Origin: Thorsellia anophelis DSM 18579
GTDB lineage: Bacteria; Pseudomonadota; Gammaproteobacteria; Enterobacterales; Thorselliaceae
NCBI RefSeq assembly: GCF_900111395.1
Contig: NZ_FOHV01000007.1
Location: 62,001-126,000 of the forward strand
Direction: 5' to 3'
Length of the DNA stretch: 64,000 nucleotides
In this document: in pieces, positions 20,014 through 31,095 of the stretch
Layout of the letters: every line of letters starts with the position of its first letter
Position numbering within the stretch: the stretch's first letter is position 1
Program-made: the position numbers and the translations under genes
Notes under the pieces: model-generated
The model's database searches: none
Seen by the model: the letters and a program-made list of their open reading frames with translations, nothing else
What the model was told of the DNA's origin: nothing

Positions 20014-21036
20014 TTAACTTGGTAGAAAACTCTCACCTTGTTTAATTTCAAATCCAAAATCAATAGATTTAGAGCTTAAAGGATGACCTTGTATTGATTT
20101 TAAAATCATATCAGCACTGATTTTGCCTATCTCAAATAAAGGTACTTTTATACTGGTGAGCGTTGGGGAGATGGCATAACCTATATCAAGCGCATTATAA
20201 CCGACAATTGCCATTTCAGATGGAATTGAGATGTGAGCATCATGACAGGCCAAGATAGCGCCAACTGCAATATCATCATTCGTACAAAATACCCCTTCTA
20301 ATTGAGGGTTTTTAGTAATAGCTTCATTAAAAAGTTGTTTACCTAATGTATAACTCGAGTGTTCTTCAGTAAGAACATGTAAAGGAGAAAGATTAGCCTC
20401 AATTAACGCTCTGTCATATCCTTGCATCCTAAGTTGTGTCCGAGTATCTAATCTTGCACCTAAATAGGCAATGTTCCGATATCCTTTATCAATCATTTTT
20501 CTCACAATGGTGTAAGCCGCCAGTTCATGATTTAGCCCTACTGACATATCAATGGGTTTTTTAGGTATTTCCATCGCTTCAACAACAGGGATTTTAACGG
20601 TATTTAACATTTTTAAAGTGCGTTTGGTATGAGAGGAACTGGTGAGAATTAATCCATCTACTTGGTAAGAGAGCATGACTTCAATTTTTCTCTCCTCTTC
20701 ATTTTTATCATAACTGTAATGGGCGATTAATGTATCAAATCCATATTCATCTGTAATAGACTCAACGCCTTGGGTAAACTGAGCAAAAACTTGGTTAGAA
20801 AGGGAGGGGAGGAGCACACCAATTGTTTTGCTGGACGCTTTTGAGAGCATGGCGGGTGTCCGATTATGAATATATCCGAGCTCATTAATGCAGAGCCTTA
20901 TTTTTTCTTGCGTTGATTTAGCAACAGTATTCGGATCTCTTAAAAAACGGCTCACCGTCATTTTAGTCACCCCAACTTTATCTGCAATATCTTGCAAAGT
21001 AGGGCGCTGTAATTTTGGTTTAGCCTTGATATCCAT
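20014..21036 (-). CDS. LacI-family repressor resembling the gluconate repressor GntR
   Basis: 340 residues: HTH PTLQDIADKVGVTKMTVSRFLRDPNTV near residues 12-40, then hinge and periplasmic-binding-like core. The core follows E. coli GntR/IdnR closely: IGVLLPSLSNQVFAQFTQGVES, DGLILTSSSHTKRTLKM, IAYLGARLDTRTQLRMQGYD and GVFCTNDDIAVGAILACHDAH. The gene order GH1, PTS and an operator of TGTTACCGGTAACA type upstream of the PTS gene (24216-24243) suggest it controls this beta-glucoside operon, not gluconate genes, of which none is visible. Inducer unknown. It is transcribed with the GH1 gene (125 bases apart). Confidence 0.85.
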   Translation of the reverse strand: MDIKAKPKLQRPTLQDIADKVGVTKMTVSRFLRDPNTVAKSTQEKIRLCINELGYIHNRTPAMLSKASSKTIGVLLPSLSNQVFAQFTQGVESITDEYGFDTLIAHYSYDKNEEERKIEVMLSYQVDGLILTSSSHTKRTLKMLNTVKIPVVEAMEIPKKPIDMSVGLNHELAAYTIVRKMIDKGYRNIAYLGARLDTRTQLRMQGYDRALIEANLSPLHVLTEEHSSYTLGKQLFNEAITKNPQLEGVFCTNDDIAVGAILACHDAHISIPSEMAIVGYNALDIGYAISPTLTSIKVPLFEIGKISADMILKSIQGHPLSSKSIDFGFEIKQGESFLPS

Positions 21037-21161
21037 CTAAATTAATCCTTTCTATTATAGCATCATCATTATGTTGGCTATGTTATCAAAAAATTGGGGG
21101 TAACTGAACCTTTTTGCAAAGGTTGGCTAGCTTAAAACTGCTAGCCAATGATTTTATTTGG

Positions 21162-22697
<1,536 letters not shown>

Positions 22698-22740
22698 TTA
22701 ATGATTAGGGAGAAGCTTTAAATTAGATAAATTTACGTTA

Positions 22741-24183
22741 TTAATTATTAACCTGTAACTTAGTACTCGCACTTTCGGTTTTCATGATGGTTTCATCCTC
22801 TTCTTCAGGAATATCTTCAAAGCCAAGCACTAACGTTAAAACAAATGATAATACAATTGCAAGTGCAATGAGTCCAAATACCCATGCAATACTCATAGGA
22901 TTATTGACATCGAAAAACTGCACACTGGTAAATAAGCTAGGGGCAGCCATAGAATGGCTTGCTAATCCAGCCATACCTGCGATAGCTCCAACAATAAACC
23001 CAGTAATTAAACAAGCAATCAAAGGTCTTTTTAATCGAACCAGTACACCATATAAAGCTGGCTCTGATATACCCGCGAATATAGCCGAAGCCCCTGCTGC
23101 AAGAGCAGTTTGTCTAAGTGCACTATTTTTTGTTTTAAACGCAACGGCTAAAGACGCGCCACCCATACCTAAATTAGCGCCAATTTCAGATGGCATTACC
23201 ATTCCTTCTTTACCTGTTTCGGCAATCGTTTGAATGATAGTCGGAGTGAAGACACGGTGCATACCAGTTAAGACAAGTAACGGCCATAATGCCCCCATAA
23301 TCGCCACAGACAACCATCCTAAATAATTATGTATGGTGTACACGATTGAAGAGATACCTGTTCCTATCCATATGCCAGCAGGGCCAATGAGCGAAATGGC
23401 AATAGGTGCTGCAATTAAAACAATTAACATAGGTTTTAAGAAGTTTTTAGTTACAACAGGGGTAATCTTATCGACCCATCTTTCAATATATGACAGTATC
23501 CAAGTCATCAATAACGCAGGGATGACAGTGTAAGTATACTTTACTGAGGTGATAGGGATACCCATGAAATCAACTTCAGTACCCTTTGCTGCTTGAGCCA
23601 TGAGATCAACAAAATTAGGATGTACCAGTACGCCTGCAATACCTATGGCAAGTGACATGTTAGTTTTAAATTTGATCGATGCGGATGCTGCAACCATGAT
23701 AGGGAGAAAGAAAAAAGCGCCGTCACCAATGGTATTTAAGATAATCATGCTTGGGTCTTTTGCATCATATAGCTTAAACATAATAAGTACCATGGCAAGT
23801 AATTTGACCATAGATCCGCCAATAATTGCAGGAATTAAAGGAGACATCGTCCCTATTAGGGCATCTAATATGCCTGAACCGATAGATTTTAATGTGATTT
23901 TTCGCCTAACTGTTTCTGTTGATGCGGTTTTAGTACCGAGTTGTGTCATACACGCTTTATAAGCATCGGATACATCGTTGCCAATAATTACTTGGCATTG
24001 ATTTTCGTTTTGAACAATCCCCATAACACCTTTGATGGCCTTAATTTGTTCTGCTTGTATTAAATTAGGATCAATCACGACAAATCGAAGCCTTGTCATA
24101 CAATGGGTTAATGCTTCGATATTCGATGGGCCGCCTATTTTATCTATTATTGTTTTCGCGAGAGATTTAAAATCTTTAGACAT
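22741..24183 (-). CDS. ascF: PTS beta-glucoside-type EIIBC permease (AscF-like, no EIIA domain)
   Basis: 480 residues: EIIB domain at the N-terminus (Cys28 in NIEALTHCMTRLRF is the phosphorylation site) and an EIIC membrane domain of about 360 residues with GIAGVLVHPNF, FAGISEPALYGVL and a GITEPA-like motif. The length matches AscF (485). There is no C-terminal EIIA, so it would rely on glucose EIIA (Crr) or another. It imports and phosphorylates a beta-glucoside. A good GGAGT precedes the ATG. The gene is preceded by the GntR-type operator. Confidence 0.9.
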   Translation of the reverse strand: MSKDFKSLAKTIIDKIGGPSNIEALTHCMTRLRFVVIDPNLIQAEQIKAIKGVMGIVQNENQCQVIIGNDVSDAYKACMTQLGTKTASTETVRRKITLKSIGSGILDALIGTMSPLIPAIIGGSMVKLLAMVLIMFKLYDAKDPSMIILNTIGDGAFFFLPIMVAASASIKFKTNMSLAIGIAGVLVHPNFVDLMAQAAKGTEVDFMGIPITSVKYTYTVIPALLMTWILSYIERWVDKITPVVTKNFLKPMLIVLIAAPIAISLIGPAGIWIGTGISSIVYTIHNYLGWLSVAIMGALWPLLVLTGMHRVFTPTIIQTIAETGKEGMVMPSEIGANLGMGGASLAVAFKTKNSALRQTALAAGASAIFAGISEPALYGVLVRLKRPLIACLITGFIVGAIAGMAGLASHSMAAPSLFTSVQFFDVNNPMSIAWVFGLIALAIVLSFVLTLVLGFEDIPEEEDETIMKTESASTKLQVNN

Positions 24184-24215
24184 GATGCATACTCCTATAT
24201 TGGACTTTATATATT

Positions 24216-24243
24216 ATGTTACTGATAACATGTTACCAGTAAT
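24216..24243. promoter_or_regulatory. Double GntR-type operator upstream of the PTS gene
   Basis: ATGTTACTGATAACAT (24216-24231) is nearly symmetric (ATGTTA-N4-TAACAT). It overlaps a second copy, ATGTTACCAGTAAT (24230-24243). Both resemble the TGTTACCGGTAACA consensus of the enteric gluconate repressor GntR. They lie 33-60 bases before the minus-strand start, where a repressor would block transcription. This ties the LacI gene at 20014 to this operon. Confidence 0.7.
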
Positions 24244-24613
24244 TTTAAACCTTAAAAGATTCAATTCTAAGCATGATTAAAAATTGAGACATGAGTCAAA
24301 CTTTTAAGTGTTTATAGCGCATATTTGTATTGTAATGCTGTTTTGCATGAACTAAGTGATTAAATAAACTAAAATGGCTATCAGAACTTTACTTATATAA
24401 GTATTCCAAAGAAGGCAGGTTTGATAAATATATAATAAGATAGCGTGTATGTACGTGACTGCTGTGGATGTGTTATTTTGAATCGATTTTTTGAGTTAGG
24501 GACTTAATTATAGAAGACGGAGAGTTAGCCAAAATACATGATTTGAATTTAAATTGGGTTAATTGTTTTAAAATAACCCTTAACAACAAAATGCTACTAA
24601 GGGTTGATAGGTT
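24244..24613. other. Intergenic between treC and the PTS gene
   Basis: No reading frame found on either strand. AT-rich. On the minus strand it should hold the PTS operon promoter. No terminator for treC is obvious, but a weak stem at the treC side (near AACCCTTA/TAAGGGTT, about 24574-24606) could end the tre transcript. Confidence 0.4.
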
Positions 24614-26311
24614 TTAATCAGTTGTTTTTAATAATGCTACTGATTGATAAGGCTGTAGTAATAGAGTATTTGATTGGTCATTCACTGATAAATCAGGATA
24701 ATTATTAGTGATTATTTTCCAACTGGAAAAATCAATTAATTGTGTCAATAGTTCATTTAAATCAACTGTTATTTCAGTACTAAAAAAATTATTTAACACA
24801 ATTAACGTTTGTGTTTTTTGCCCTTGAGTCCAATCTCGTTGGTACGCAAAAATTGAATCATGTTCAAACATAAGTGGCTTGATAGCCCCTTCTGCAATCA
24901 CAGGATAAGTTTTTCTAAGTTTTATCAATGTTTGGTAATGATAAAAGATTGAATCCTTATCTTGTAGATTAGCTTCGACATTAATAAACTTAGCCTCATT
25001 AGGAATATCAATCCAAGGTTGTTGTGTCGAAAATCCTGAGAATAGTGAATTATCCCATACGATTGGTGTTCTCGCATTATCCCGTGAACGGGCGCCGAGT
25101 ACTGCCAAAATATCGCTCTCAGATCGTCCTTGTTGTTTTAAAATATCAAAATAATTTAAACTTTCTACATCACGGTAATAACTGATGTCATCAAAATAAG
25201 CATTGCCCATCCCAATTTCTTCACCTTGATAAATATAGGGTGTTCCTCTCATCAAATGTAACGTGGTGGCTAACATTTTTGCTGATTGCTTTCTATACTC
25301 TTTGTCATTACCGAACCTTGAGACGACTCTTGGTTGATCATGGTTACACCAAAATAAAGCCATCCAAGCATTAGCGTGTTGCATGCCAAGTTGCCATTCA
25401 AATAAAATGGACTTGAGTAATTTGAAATCAAGATCAGCAAGTATCCATTTATTGTTATTCGCATAATCGACTTTAAGGTGGTGGAAGTTAAATACCATAG
25501 AGAGTTGGTCTTGAGAGCTATTTGCATATTGGACACATTTCTCTAATGTGGTAGAGGACATCTCTCCAACAGTAAGTGCATTCGGGTTTTTACCAAAAGA
25601 GTTCAGATTTAATTCACGTAAATACTCGCTGACTTTGGGTCCATCGGTATAAAAACGTCTGCCATCGCCGATATCATCGTTTTCGAATGTTTCTGGCTTA
25701 GAAATCAGATTGATCACATCAAATCTAAATCCATTTACGCCTTTTTGTTGCCAAAAATTGACAATGTTCGCCATTTCTTGTCGTACAGACGTTTGATTCC
25801 AATTTAAATCAGCCTGAGTGACATCAAAAAGATGTAAATAGTAAAGATTAAGGTCTGGTACAAACTCCCATGCACTTCCACCAAATTTGGAATGCCAGTT
25901 TGACGGGGCGCTGCCATCTTTATTTGGAGGAAGAAATAGATAATAATTTTGGTAGTCTTTATCCCCATTAATTGCTTTTTGAAACCACTCATGTTCAGTG
26001 GATGTATGATTAAACACCATATCTAGCATGATATCGATACCGCGAGTTTTTGCTTCAATGCACAGCAGTTCAAAGTCATCCATCGTGCCGAAATCGGGGT
26101 CTATTTTATAATAATCTGATACATCATATCCATTATCTCTTTGGGGAGATTCAAAGCAGGCATTAAGCCAAATACAATCAATACCGAGTGTAGCGAGATA
26201 ATCTAATTTACTGATAATTCCTTGAAAATCACCAATACCATCACCATTACTATCACAAAATGATTTTGGATAAATTTGATAAATTACTTTTTGACTATAC
26301 GATCGATTCAT
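24614..26311 (-). CDS. treC: Trehalose-6-phosphate hydrolase (GH13)
   Basis: GH13 alpha-amylase-family enzyme of 565 residues. Catalytic Asp198 lies in GVNGFRFDVINL, Glu250 in LTVGEMSS, and the transition-state Asp in WCNHDQPRVVSRFG. The N-terminal part has YQIYPKSFCDSNGDGIGD and DMVFNHTS. It cleaves trehalose-6-phosphate to glucose and glucose-6-phosphate. It lies 66 bases after treB on the same strand, as in enteric treBC. Typical length (E. coli 551). Start with AGGATATAT upstream. Confidence 0.95.
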   Translation of the reverse strand: MNRSYSQKVIYQIYPKSFCDSNGDGIGDFQGIISKLDYLATLGIDCIWLNACFESPQRDNGYDVSDYYKIDPDFGTMDDFELLCIEAKTRGIDIMLDMVFNHTSTEHEWFQKAINGDKDYQNYYLFLPPNKDGSAPSNWHSKFGGSAWEFVPDLNLYYLHLFDVTQADLNWNQTSVRQEMANIVNFWQQKGVNGFRFDVINLISKPETFENDDIGDGRRFYTDGPKVSEYLRELNLNSFGKNPNALTVGEMSSTTLEKCVQYANSSQDQLSMVFNFHHLKVDYANNNKWILADLDFKLLKSILFEWQLGMQHANAWMALFWCNHDQPRVVSRFGNDKEYRKQSAKMLATTLHLMRGTPYIYQGEEIGMGNAYFDDISYYRDVESLNYFDILKQQGRSESDILAVLGARSRDNARTPIVWDNSLFSGFSTQQPWIDIPNEAKFINVEANLQDKDSIFYHYQTLIKLRKTYPVIAEGAIKPLMFEHDSIFAYQRDWTQGQKTQTLIVLNNFFSTEITVDLNELLTQLIDFSSWKIITNNYPDLSVNDQSNTLLLQPYQSVALLKTTD

Positions 26312-26377
26312 TAATATATCCTATTAAAGTGTAGGGTTGATTCAATTAAGTTATATAACATTTAAAGGTACTTGTGA

Positions 26378-27805
26378 TTAACTTACCTGCACATTTTTAA
26401 AATGACGACTACGCTTAGAAGCTAATAAGGTTAAAGTAAATGGCACAATAACTGCAACGAGCATAGCTACAAAAAACATAGGTATATGCAAAGTTTGTAT
26501 CGCTAAAAATCCAGGAATGCCACCTACACCAATTGAGTTAGCCATTACGCCTGAACCAACTGAAATGACTGCCGCAATTGCTGAGCCTATCATGGCACAT
26601 ATAAACGGAAACCCATATTTAAGATTTACCCCAAACATGGCAGGTTCAGTCACACCTAAATAACAAGAAATGGCAGAGGGTATGGCAATTTGCTTGGCTT
26701 TTTCATCTTTACGCTGGATATAAATCATAGCTAGGACTGCTGAGCCTTGCGCTATGTTAGATAATGCGATCATTGGCCAAAGATTCGTTCCGCCAAATTG
26801 ACTCATAAGTTGAAGATCGATGGCATTTGTCATGTGGTGGAGCCCAGTGATAACGAGAGGAGCATATAAAAAACCAAATAAGGCTGCAAATAACCATCCA
26901 AATGAAGAAGTTAATCCAGAATTCACAACAGATGAAATAAAATCACCAATAGTCCAACCAATTGGCCCTAAGACAACATGCGCAATGATGACAGTAGGTA
27001 GGAGCGTTAAAAATGGCACAATAACAATACGCACGACCTCAGGAATGATTCGTGTGAAAAAACGCTCTAAATACACGAGTACAAAACCGGCTAAGATCGC
27101 CGGAATGACCTGCGCTTGGTAGCCAATCATTGGAATACTAGCAAATCCAAAATTCCATTGAGGGATATTTTCAGCGGCGGTTTGTGCAACTGAATAAGCA
27201 TTAAGTAATTGAGGTGAAACCAAGGTAATCCCAAGGATGATACCGAGTATTTGTGTGGTGCCCATTTTTCGGGTAATTGACCACGTTATACCAACAGGTA
27301 GAAAGTGAAATATGGCCTCGCCGATTAACCATAAAAAATGATTGACCCCAGCCCAAAATTGACTGGTTTTAACAAGAGGTTCATTACCGAAAAAACCAAT
27401 ATCACCAATCACATTTCGAAACCCTAGAATTAATCCACCGCAAATGATAGCAGGGATGAGAGGTGCAAAAATTTCTGCAATATTGGACATAATTTTTTGT
27501 ATCACAGTTTGATTTGATTTTGCACTTTGAGTTAATGTGGATTTATCCACACCTTCAATTCCTGTGAATACAACAAACTGTTTATAAAAGGCCGCAACGT
27601 CATTACCAATGATTACCTGAAATTGACCTGATTGTGTGAAAGTCCCTTTGACACTATTAAGCTTGCTTATAGCTTCAATGTCTGCAAGTTCAGGATTAAC
27701 TAATACAAATCTTAATCTTGTCATACAGTGAGTTAAAGCATTGATGTTTTCTTTACCACCGATTAAGCGTGTAAGCTCTGCTACTTCTTCTTGATATTTA
27801 CTCAT
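26378..27805 (-). CDS. treB: PTS trehalose EIIBC permease
   Basis: 475 residues, as in E. coli TreB (473). EIIB has its phospho-Cys27 in NINALTHCMTRLRF. EIIC has typical membrane segments and the CGGLILGFRN and YLGVTEPAMFGVNLKYGFPF motif. An upstream extension to 27952 would add 49 Phe/Cys-rich residues and cross the operator and promoter. The ATG at 27805 is preceded by GAGGAG and matches the family start, so it is used. It imports trehalose as trehalose-6-phosphate, with EIIA supplied in trans. First gene of treBC. Confidence 0.93.
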   Translation of the reverse strand: MSKYQEEVAELTRLIGGKENINALTHCMTRLRFVLVNPELADIEAISKLNSVKGTFTQSGQFQVIIGNDVAAFYKQFVVFTGIEGVDKSTLTQSAKSNQTVIQKIMSNIAEIFAPLIPAIICGGLILGFRNVIGDIGFFGNEPLVKTSQFWAGVNHFLWLIGEAIFHFLPVGITWSITRKMGTTQILGIILGITLVSPQLLNAYSVAQTAAENIPQWNFGFASIPMIGYQAQVIPAILAGFVLVYLERFFTRIIPEVVRIVIVPFLTLLPTVIIAHVVLGPIGWTIGDFISSVVNSGLTSSFGWLFAALFGFLYAPLVITGLHHMTNAIDLQLMSQFGGTNLWPMIALSNIAQGSAVLAMIYIQRKDEKAKQIAIPSAISCYLGVTEPAMFGVNLKYGFPFICAMIGSAIAAVISVGSGVMANSIGVGGIPGFLAIQTLHIPMFFVAMLVAVIVPFTLTLLASKRSRHFKNVQVS

Positions 27806-27831
27806 TAAGTTACTCCTCATTTGCATTTTTA

Positions 27832-27847
27832 ACCTGTACGTATAGGT
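27832..27847. promoter_or_regulatory. Candidate tre operator
   Basis: ACCTGTACGTATAGGT is symmetric at 7 of 8 positions and sits 26 bases before the treB start. The core TGTACGTA resembles the TTGTATATACAA operator of Bacillus-type TreR (a GntR regulator). Such a regulator is encoded at 56040 in this window. Confidence 0.5.
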
Positions 27848-27892
27848 ATTATGGAGGCAATTGCTGAAGCAACAAGTAAAAAGGTTAAAAAA

Positions 27893-27908
27893 TGTGAGCG
27901 AGATCATG
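27893..27908. promoter_or_regulatory. Candidate CRP site upstream of treB
   Basis: TGTGA-GCGAGA-TCATG (27893-27908), 8 of 10 core bases of TGTGA-N6-TCACA. It lies 88-103 bases before the treB start. Carbohydrate PTS operons are commonly under CRP. Confidence 0.45.
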
Positions 27909-28225
27909 AAATAAAAAAACTCCCCTATGCTATGTGTATTTCTGATATTCATGAATTTTATTATTAGAATAAATACCCTAATTCACTTATATGTAAATAT
28001 ATAACTTAGGCTAATTTTCTGCTTCATTTCTATCAATCGATAGCTGTTTTTCCGTTTATTATAATAAATCATTTATCATTATTTAGAGTTACCTCATTAT
28101 GGCACTCCATCAAGTGAAGAGGATTTTTTTCCTTGAGTACAGCTTCGGAAAGCTCTTCAAATAATTAATTAATTCTATTTATATTGCCTGCGTCACAAAA
28201 TTAGATCATGGTTAGTGACATTATT

Positions 28226-28260
28226 CGGAATTTAAATGATAATTATTCCGTAATTCGGAA
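28226..28260. promoter_or_regulatory. Candidate YiaJ (IclR-type) operator
   Basis: CGGAAT (28226-28231) and ATTCCG (28245-28250) face each other across 13 bases. A further direct CGGAA follows at 28256-28260. The cluster sits 30-64 bases before yiaK. IclR regulators often bind GGAA/TTCC-type inverted repeats. The region back to 27953 has no gene and separates the divergent tre and yia operons. Confidence 0.45.
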
Positions 28261-28289
28261 CTTTGTTTTTTTATACGCAGGAGTGAAAT

Positions 28290-29291
28290 ATGCCAATCAT
28301 CAAAATTAACGATCTTAAACAAGCTTACTTGAACGCACTATTAAAGCGAAATATGGAAGAAAGTGCAGCAAATCGATTGGCGGATGCATTTGTTGAAATG
28401 GCAAATGAAGGAATTTATTCCCATGGTATTAATCGGTTTCCTGTATTTATCTCTCAGGTGGATAAGGGTGATATTCAACTTAATGCAAAGCCCGAATGCG
28501 TTAATTCATTTGGAGCATTAGAACAATGGGATTGTCATTTCGGACCAGGGGTATTAAATGGGCTATTGTGCGCACAAAGGGCGATGGATATAGCAAAACA
28601 ATTTGGGATTGGCATGGTAGGAATGAAAAATTCTAATCATTGGATGCGAGGGGGCACCTATGTGCTAAAAATGGCTCGTCAAGGTTTTGCAGGCATCGCA
28701 TCGACTAATTCAATGGCTGTGATGCCTGCATGGGGAGGGAAAGATCATCGGATCGGTTCTAATCCACTCGTTATGGCAATTGCTGGCGATCCACCTGTTC
28801 TGGTTGATTGCTCCATGAGTCAATTTTCTTATGGGCAACTTCAAAATCATGTTTTGAATAATAAAACTTTGCCTGTAGTAGGTGGTTATGATAGCGAAGG
28901 TAATTTAACTCAAGATCCTCATGAATTATGGAAAACCAAACGATTACTTCCAATGGGGTTTTGGAAAGGTTCATCGATGTCAATTGTACTAGATATGATG
29001 CTAACTGCTATTTCAGGTGGAAATTCTGTTCCTGCATTAACAGAGGATAGAAAAGGTGAGTTTGGTGTATCTCAGTTTTTAATTGCGATTGATTTGAGTA
29101 AAACAATGGAGGCAACACAGTTTTCCTCTGAAATGGCAAGAATCAGAGAGTATGTACTAGCATCAGAACTAGCTGAAACAGGCCAGCTATCAATCGCAGG
29201 ATCTAATATTGATAATTATATCAAGTTACACCAAGAACAAGGTGGAATTCATATTCATGATGAGATATGGCAACAAATAATATCGCTTTAA
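28290..29291 (+). CDS. yiaK: 2,3-diketo-L-gulonate reductase
   Basis: Member of the malate/L-lactate dehydrogenase family, 333 residues (E. coli YiaK 332). It reduces 2,3-diketo-L-gulonate, a breakdown product of vitamin C, to 3-keto-L-gulonate with NADH. Seen: SHGINRFPVF near residue 48, WDCHFGPGVLNGL, MKNSNHWMRGGTYVLKMAR-type active-site segment (His), and GFWKGSSMSIVLDMMLTA. It leads the yia-sgb operon. GCAGGAG precedes the ATG. Next gene yiaM is 19 bases on. Confidence 0.95.
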   Translation: MPIIKINDLKQAYLNALLKRNMEESAANRLADAFVEMANEGIYSHGINRFPVFISQVDKGDIQLNAKPECVNSFGALEQWDCHFGPGVLNGLLCAQRAMDIAKQFGIGMVGMKNSNHWMRGGTYVLKMARQGFAGIASTNSMAVMPAWGGKDHRIGSNPLVMAIAGDPPVLVDCSMSQFSYGQLQNHVLNNKTLPVVGGYDSEGNLTQDPHELWKTKRLLPMGFWKGSSMSIVLDMMLTAISGGNSVPALTEDRKGEFGVSQFLIAIDLSKTMEATQFSSEMARIREYVLASELAETGQLSIAGSNIDNYIKLHQEQGGIHIHDEIWQQIISL

Positions 29292-29310
29292 ATCAGAATA
29301 GGGGACGGCT

Positions 29311-29793
29311 ATGAATCATGTGCTGAATAAATTTTGGGCAAGTATACACTTTGTTATTTTTAGTTTGATGTTCTTCATGATGGTTATTGTATTTGCAAAC
29401 GTTGTGATGCGGTATGGATTATCATCTGGTATTCGAGTTTCTGCTGAATTATCTAGATTAGGATTAGTTTGGGTCGTCATGTTAGGTACAGCGATTGTTG
29501 TGAAGCAAGAAACTCACCTAGCAGTAACAGAATTTTCGGAAAGATTTTTTCCAAAATTAGTACCTATATTAAAACGATTGAATTATCTGATTATTCTTGG
29601 GTTGATGATGTTATTTATGATAGGCACATATAATCAAACACTTGCAAATTGGGGAGATATTTCTCAACTAACTGGTTTACCATCTGGTTTATTTTACTTA
29701 TCAGGTTTTATTTCATCTATTTTGATAGGTTTAATCGCACTTGTTCGAGTCATTAATCCAGCCTTTATGCTTGATAATGCAGAGGAGCAATAA
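29311..29793 (+). CDS. yiaM: TRAP transporter small permease YiaM (DctQ type)
   Basis: 160 residues with four predicted membrane helices: FVIFSLMFFMMVIVFANVV, LGLVWVVMLGTAIVV, IILGLMMLFMIG and LSGFISSILIGLIALV regions. RYG and the Glu-containing loop VKQETHLAV are typical of DctQ. It forms a membrane complex with YiaN and takes 2,3-diketo-L-gulonate from YiaO. The stop lies 2 bases before the yiaN start. Confidence 0.92.
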   Translation: MNHVLNKFWASIHFVIFSLMFFMMVIVFANVVMRYGLSSGIRVSAELSRLGLVWVVMLGTAIVVKQETHLAVTEFSERFFPKLVPILKRLNYLIILGLMMLFMIGTYNQTLANWGDISQLTGLPSGLFYLSGFISSILIGLIALVRVINPAFMLDNAEEQ

Positions 29794-29794
29794 T

Positions 29795-31075
29795 ATGACG
29801 CTAACAATTTTTTTGGCGGTACTGATAGGATCTATTTTACTCAGGCTACCTGTGGCATTTGCGTTGCTGCTTTCATCCATTGCGCTTATGATTCATTTGG
29901 ATATGTTCAGTGCCGATATTCTTACGCAATCGCTTATCAATGGCGTGGATAATTCAACCTTGCTTGCCATTCCTTTTTTTCTTGTCGCAGGAGAGGTGAT
30001 GGCCTCTGGTGGGCTCTCTCAAAGAATCGTACGCTTAGCTTCTGCTCATTTCGGTCATTTTAAAGGTGGTTTAGGGTATGTAGCTATTTTTACTTCAGTG
30101 TTACTTGCTGGACTATCGGGTTCTGCTGTTGCTGATGCAGCAGCACTAGTGAGTATTTTATATCCGATGATGAAAGGTGCAAAATATCCAGAGGCACCAT
30201 CAATGGGATTATTAGCATCAGGCGGTATCATAGCTCCTGTAATCCCACCTTCTATTCCACTGATATTGGTGGGTGTTGCAGGTGGAATTTCAATAAAAAA
30301 TTTATTTTTAGGCGGAATTGTACCAGGCTTATTAATGGGATTAACGCTCATTATTGTTTGGCGTTTGATTGTTGCAAAAGGGACAGTTGAAACGCAACCA
30401 AAAGCAACAAAACTTGAAAAAAGAGCTGCATTGAAAGATGGTATTTGGGCATTGTTTTTGCCATTAATTATTATTGTCGGTATTCGTTTTGGGGTGTTTA
30501 CACCAACAGAAGCTGCAGTCGTTGCTGCTGTATATGCGATAACGATATCTACATTTGTGTATAAGGAATTAACTTGGAAACGTTTTTATCATATTTTGTT
30601 AGGTGCAGGTAAAGCTACTGCAATGGTAATGTTCCTTGTGGGTTCAGCGATGGTTGCAGCATGGCTAATTACCGTCGCCCAACTACCACAGCAGTTATCT
30701 GAATTACTCAATCCATTAATTGACAGTCCAAGAGCGTTAATGGCAGTTATTATGCTATTAGTGTTATTAATCGGAATGGTGATGGATCTTAGTCCAACCA
30801 TACTGATTCTTGTACCGTTATTAATGCCAGTTGTTAAGCTTGCGGGTATCGATCCTACCTATTTTGGTTTGATGTTTGTGATTAACTGTTCAATAGGATT
30901 ATTAACACCTCCTGTCGGAACAGTATTAAATGTAGTGTGTGGGGTTGCTAAAGTTCAGATATCGACAGCAGTAAAAGGTGTATTGCCTTTTATTGCTGCC
31001 TATATTTTATTATTGGGAATATTTGTTATCTTTCCAAGTATTATCACTGTTCCATTAGCGATAATGATTGGATAA
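29795..31075 (+). CDS. yiaN: TRAP transporter large permease YiaN (DctM type)
   Basis: 426 residues, about 12 membrane segments. The start is set at the MTLTIFL ATG, because GAGGAG (29783-29788) precedes it and it follows yiaM immediately. An upstream start at 29741 would overlap yiaM. Seen: SALLAIPFFLVAGEVM-like DctM opening (as NSTLLAIPFFLVAGE), GSAVADAAALVSILYPMM and IVPGLLMG. Gives the sodium-dependent translocation path for diketogulonate. Confidence 0.93.
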   Translation: MTLTIFLAVLIGSILLRLPVAFALLLSSIALMIHLDMFSADILTQSLINGVDNSTLLAIPFFLVAGEVMASGGLSQRIVRLASAHFGHFKGGLGYVAIFTSVLLAGLSGSAVADAAALVSILYPMMKGAKYPEAPSMGLLASGGIIAPVIPPSIPLILVGVAGGISIKNLFLGGIVPGLLMGLTLIIVWRLIVAKGTVETQPKATKLEKRAALKDGIWALFLPLIIIVGIRFGVFTPTEAAVVAAVYAITISTFVYKELTWKRFYHILLGAGKATAMVMFLVGSAMVAAWLITVAQLPQQLSELLNPLIDSPRALMAVIMLLVLLIGMVMDLSPTILILVPLLMPVVKLAGIDPTYFGLMFVINCSIGLLTPPVGTVLNVVCGVAKVQISTAVKGVLPFIAAYILLLGIFVIFPSIITVPLAIMIG

Positions 31076-31095
31076 CTTCATTTCGGAGATATGAT

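Noticed and set aside
22784-24280. Several plus-strand frames across the AscF-like gene
   Set aside because: Antisense shadows of a clear minus-strand membrane gene.
27102-27122. Plus-strand frame inside treB (26820-27122)
   Set aside because: Antisense shadow of the EIIC domain codons.
27806-27952. 49-residue N-terminal extension of TreB
   Set aside because: It crosses the tre operator and is Phe/Cys-rich without homology; the ATG at 27805 has GAGGAG and gives the family length.
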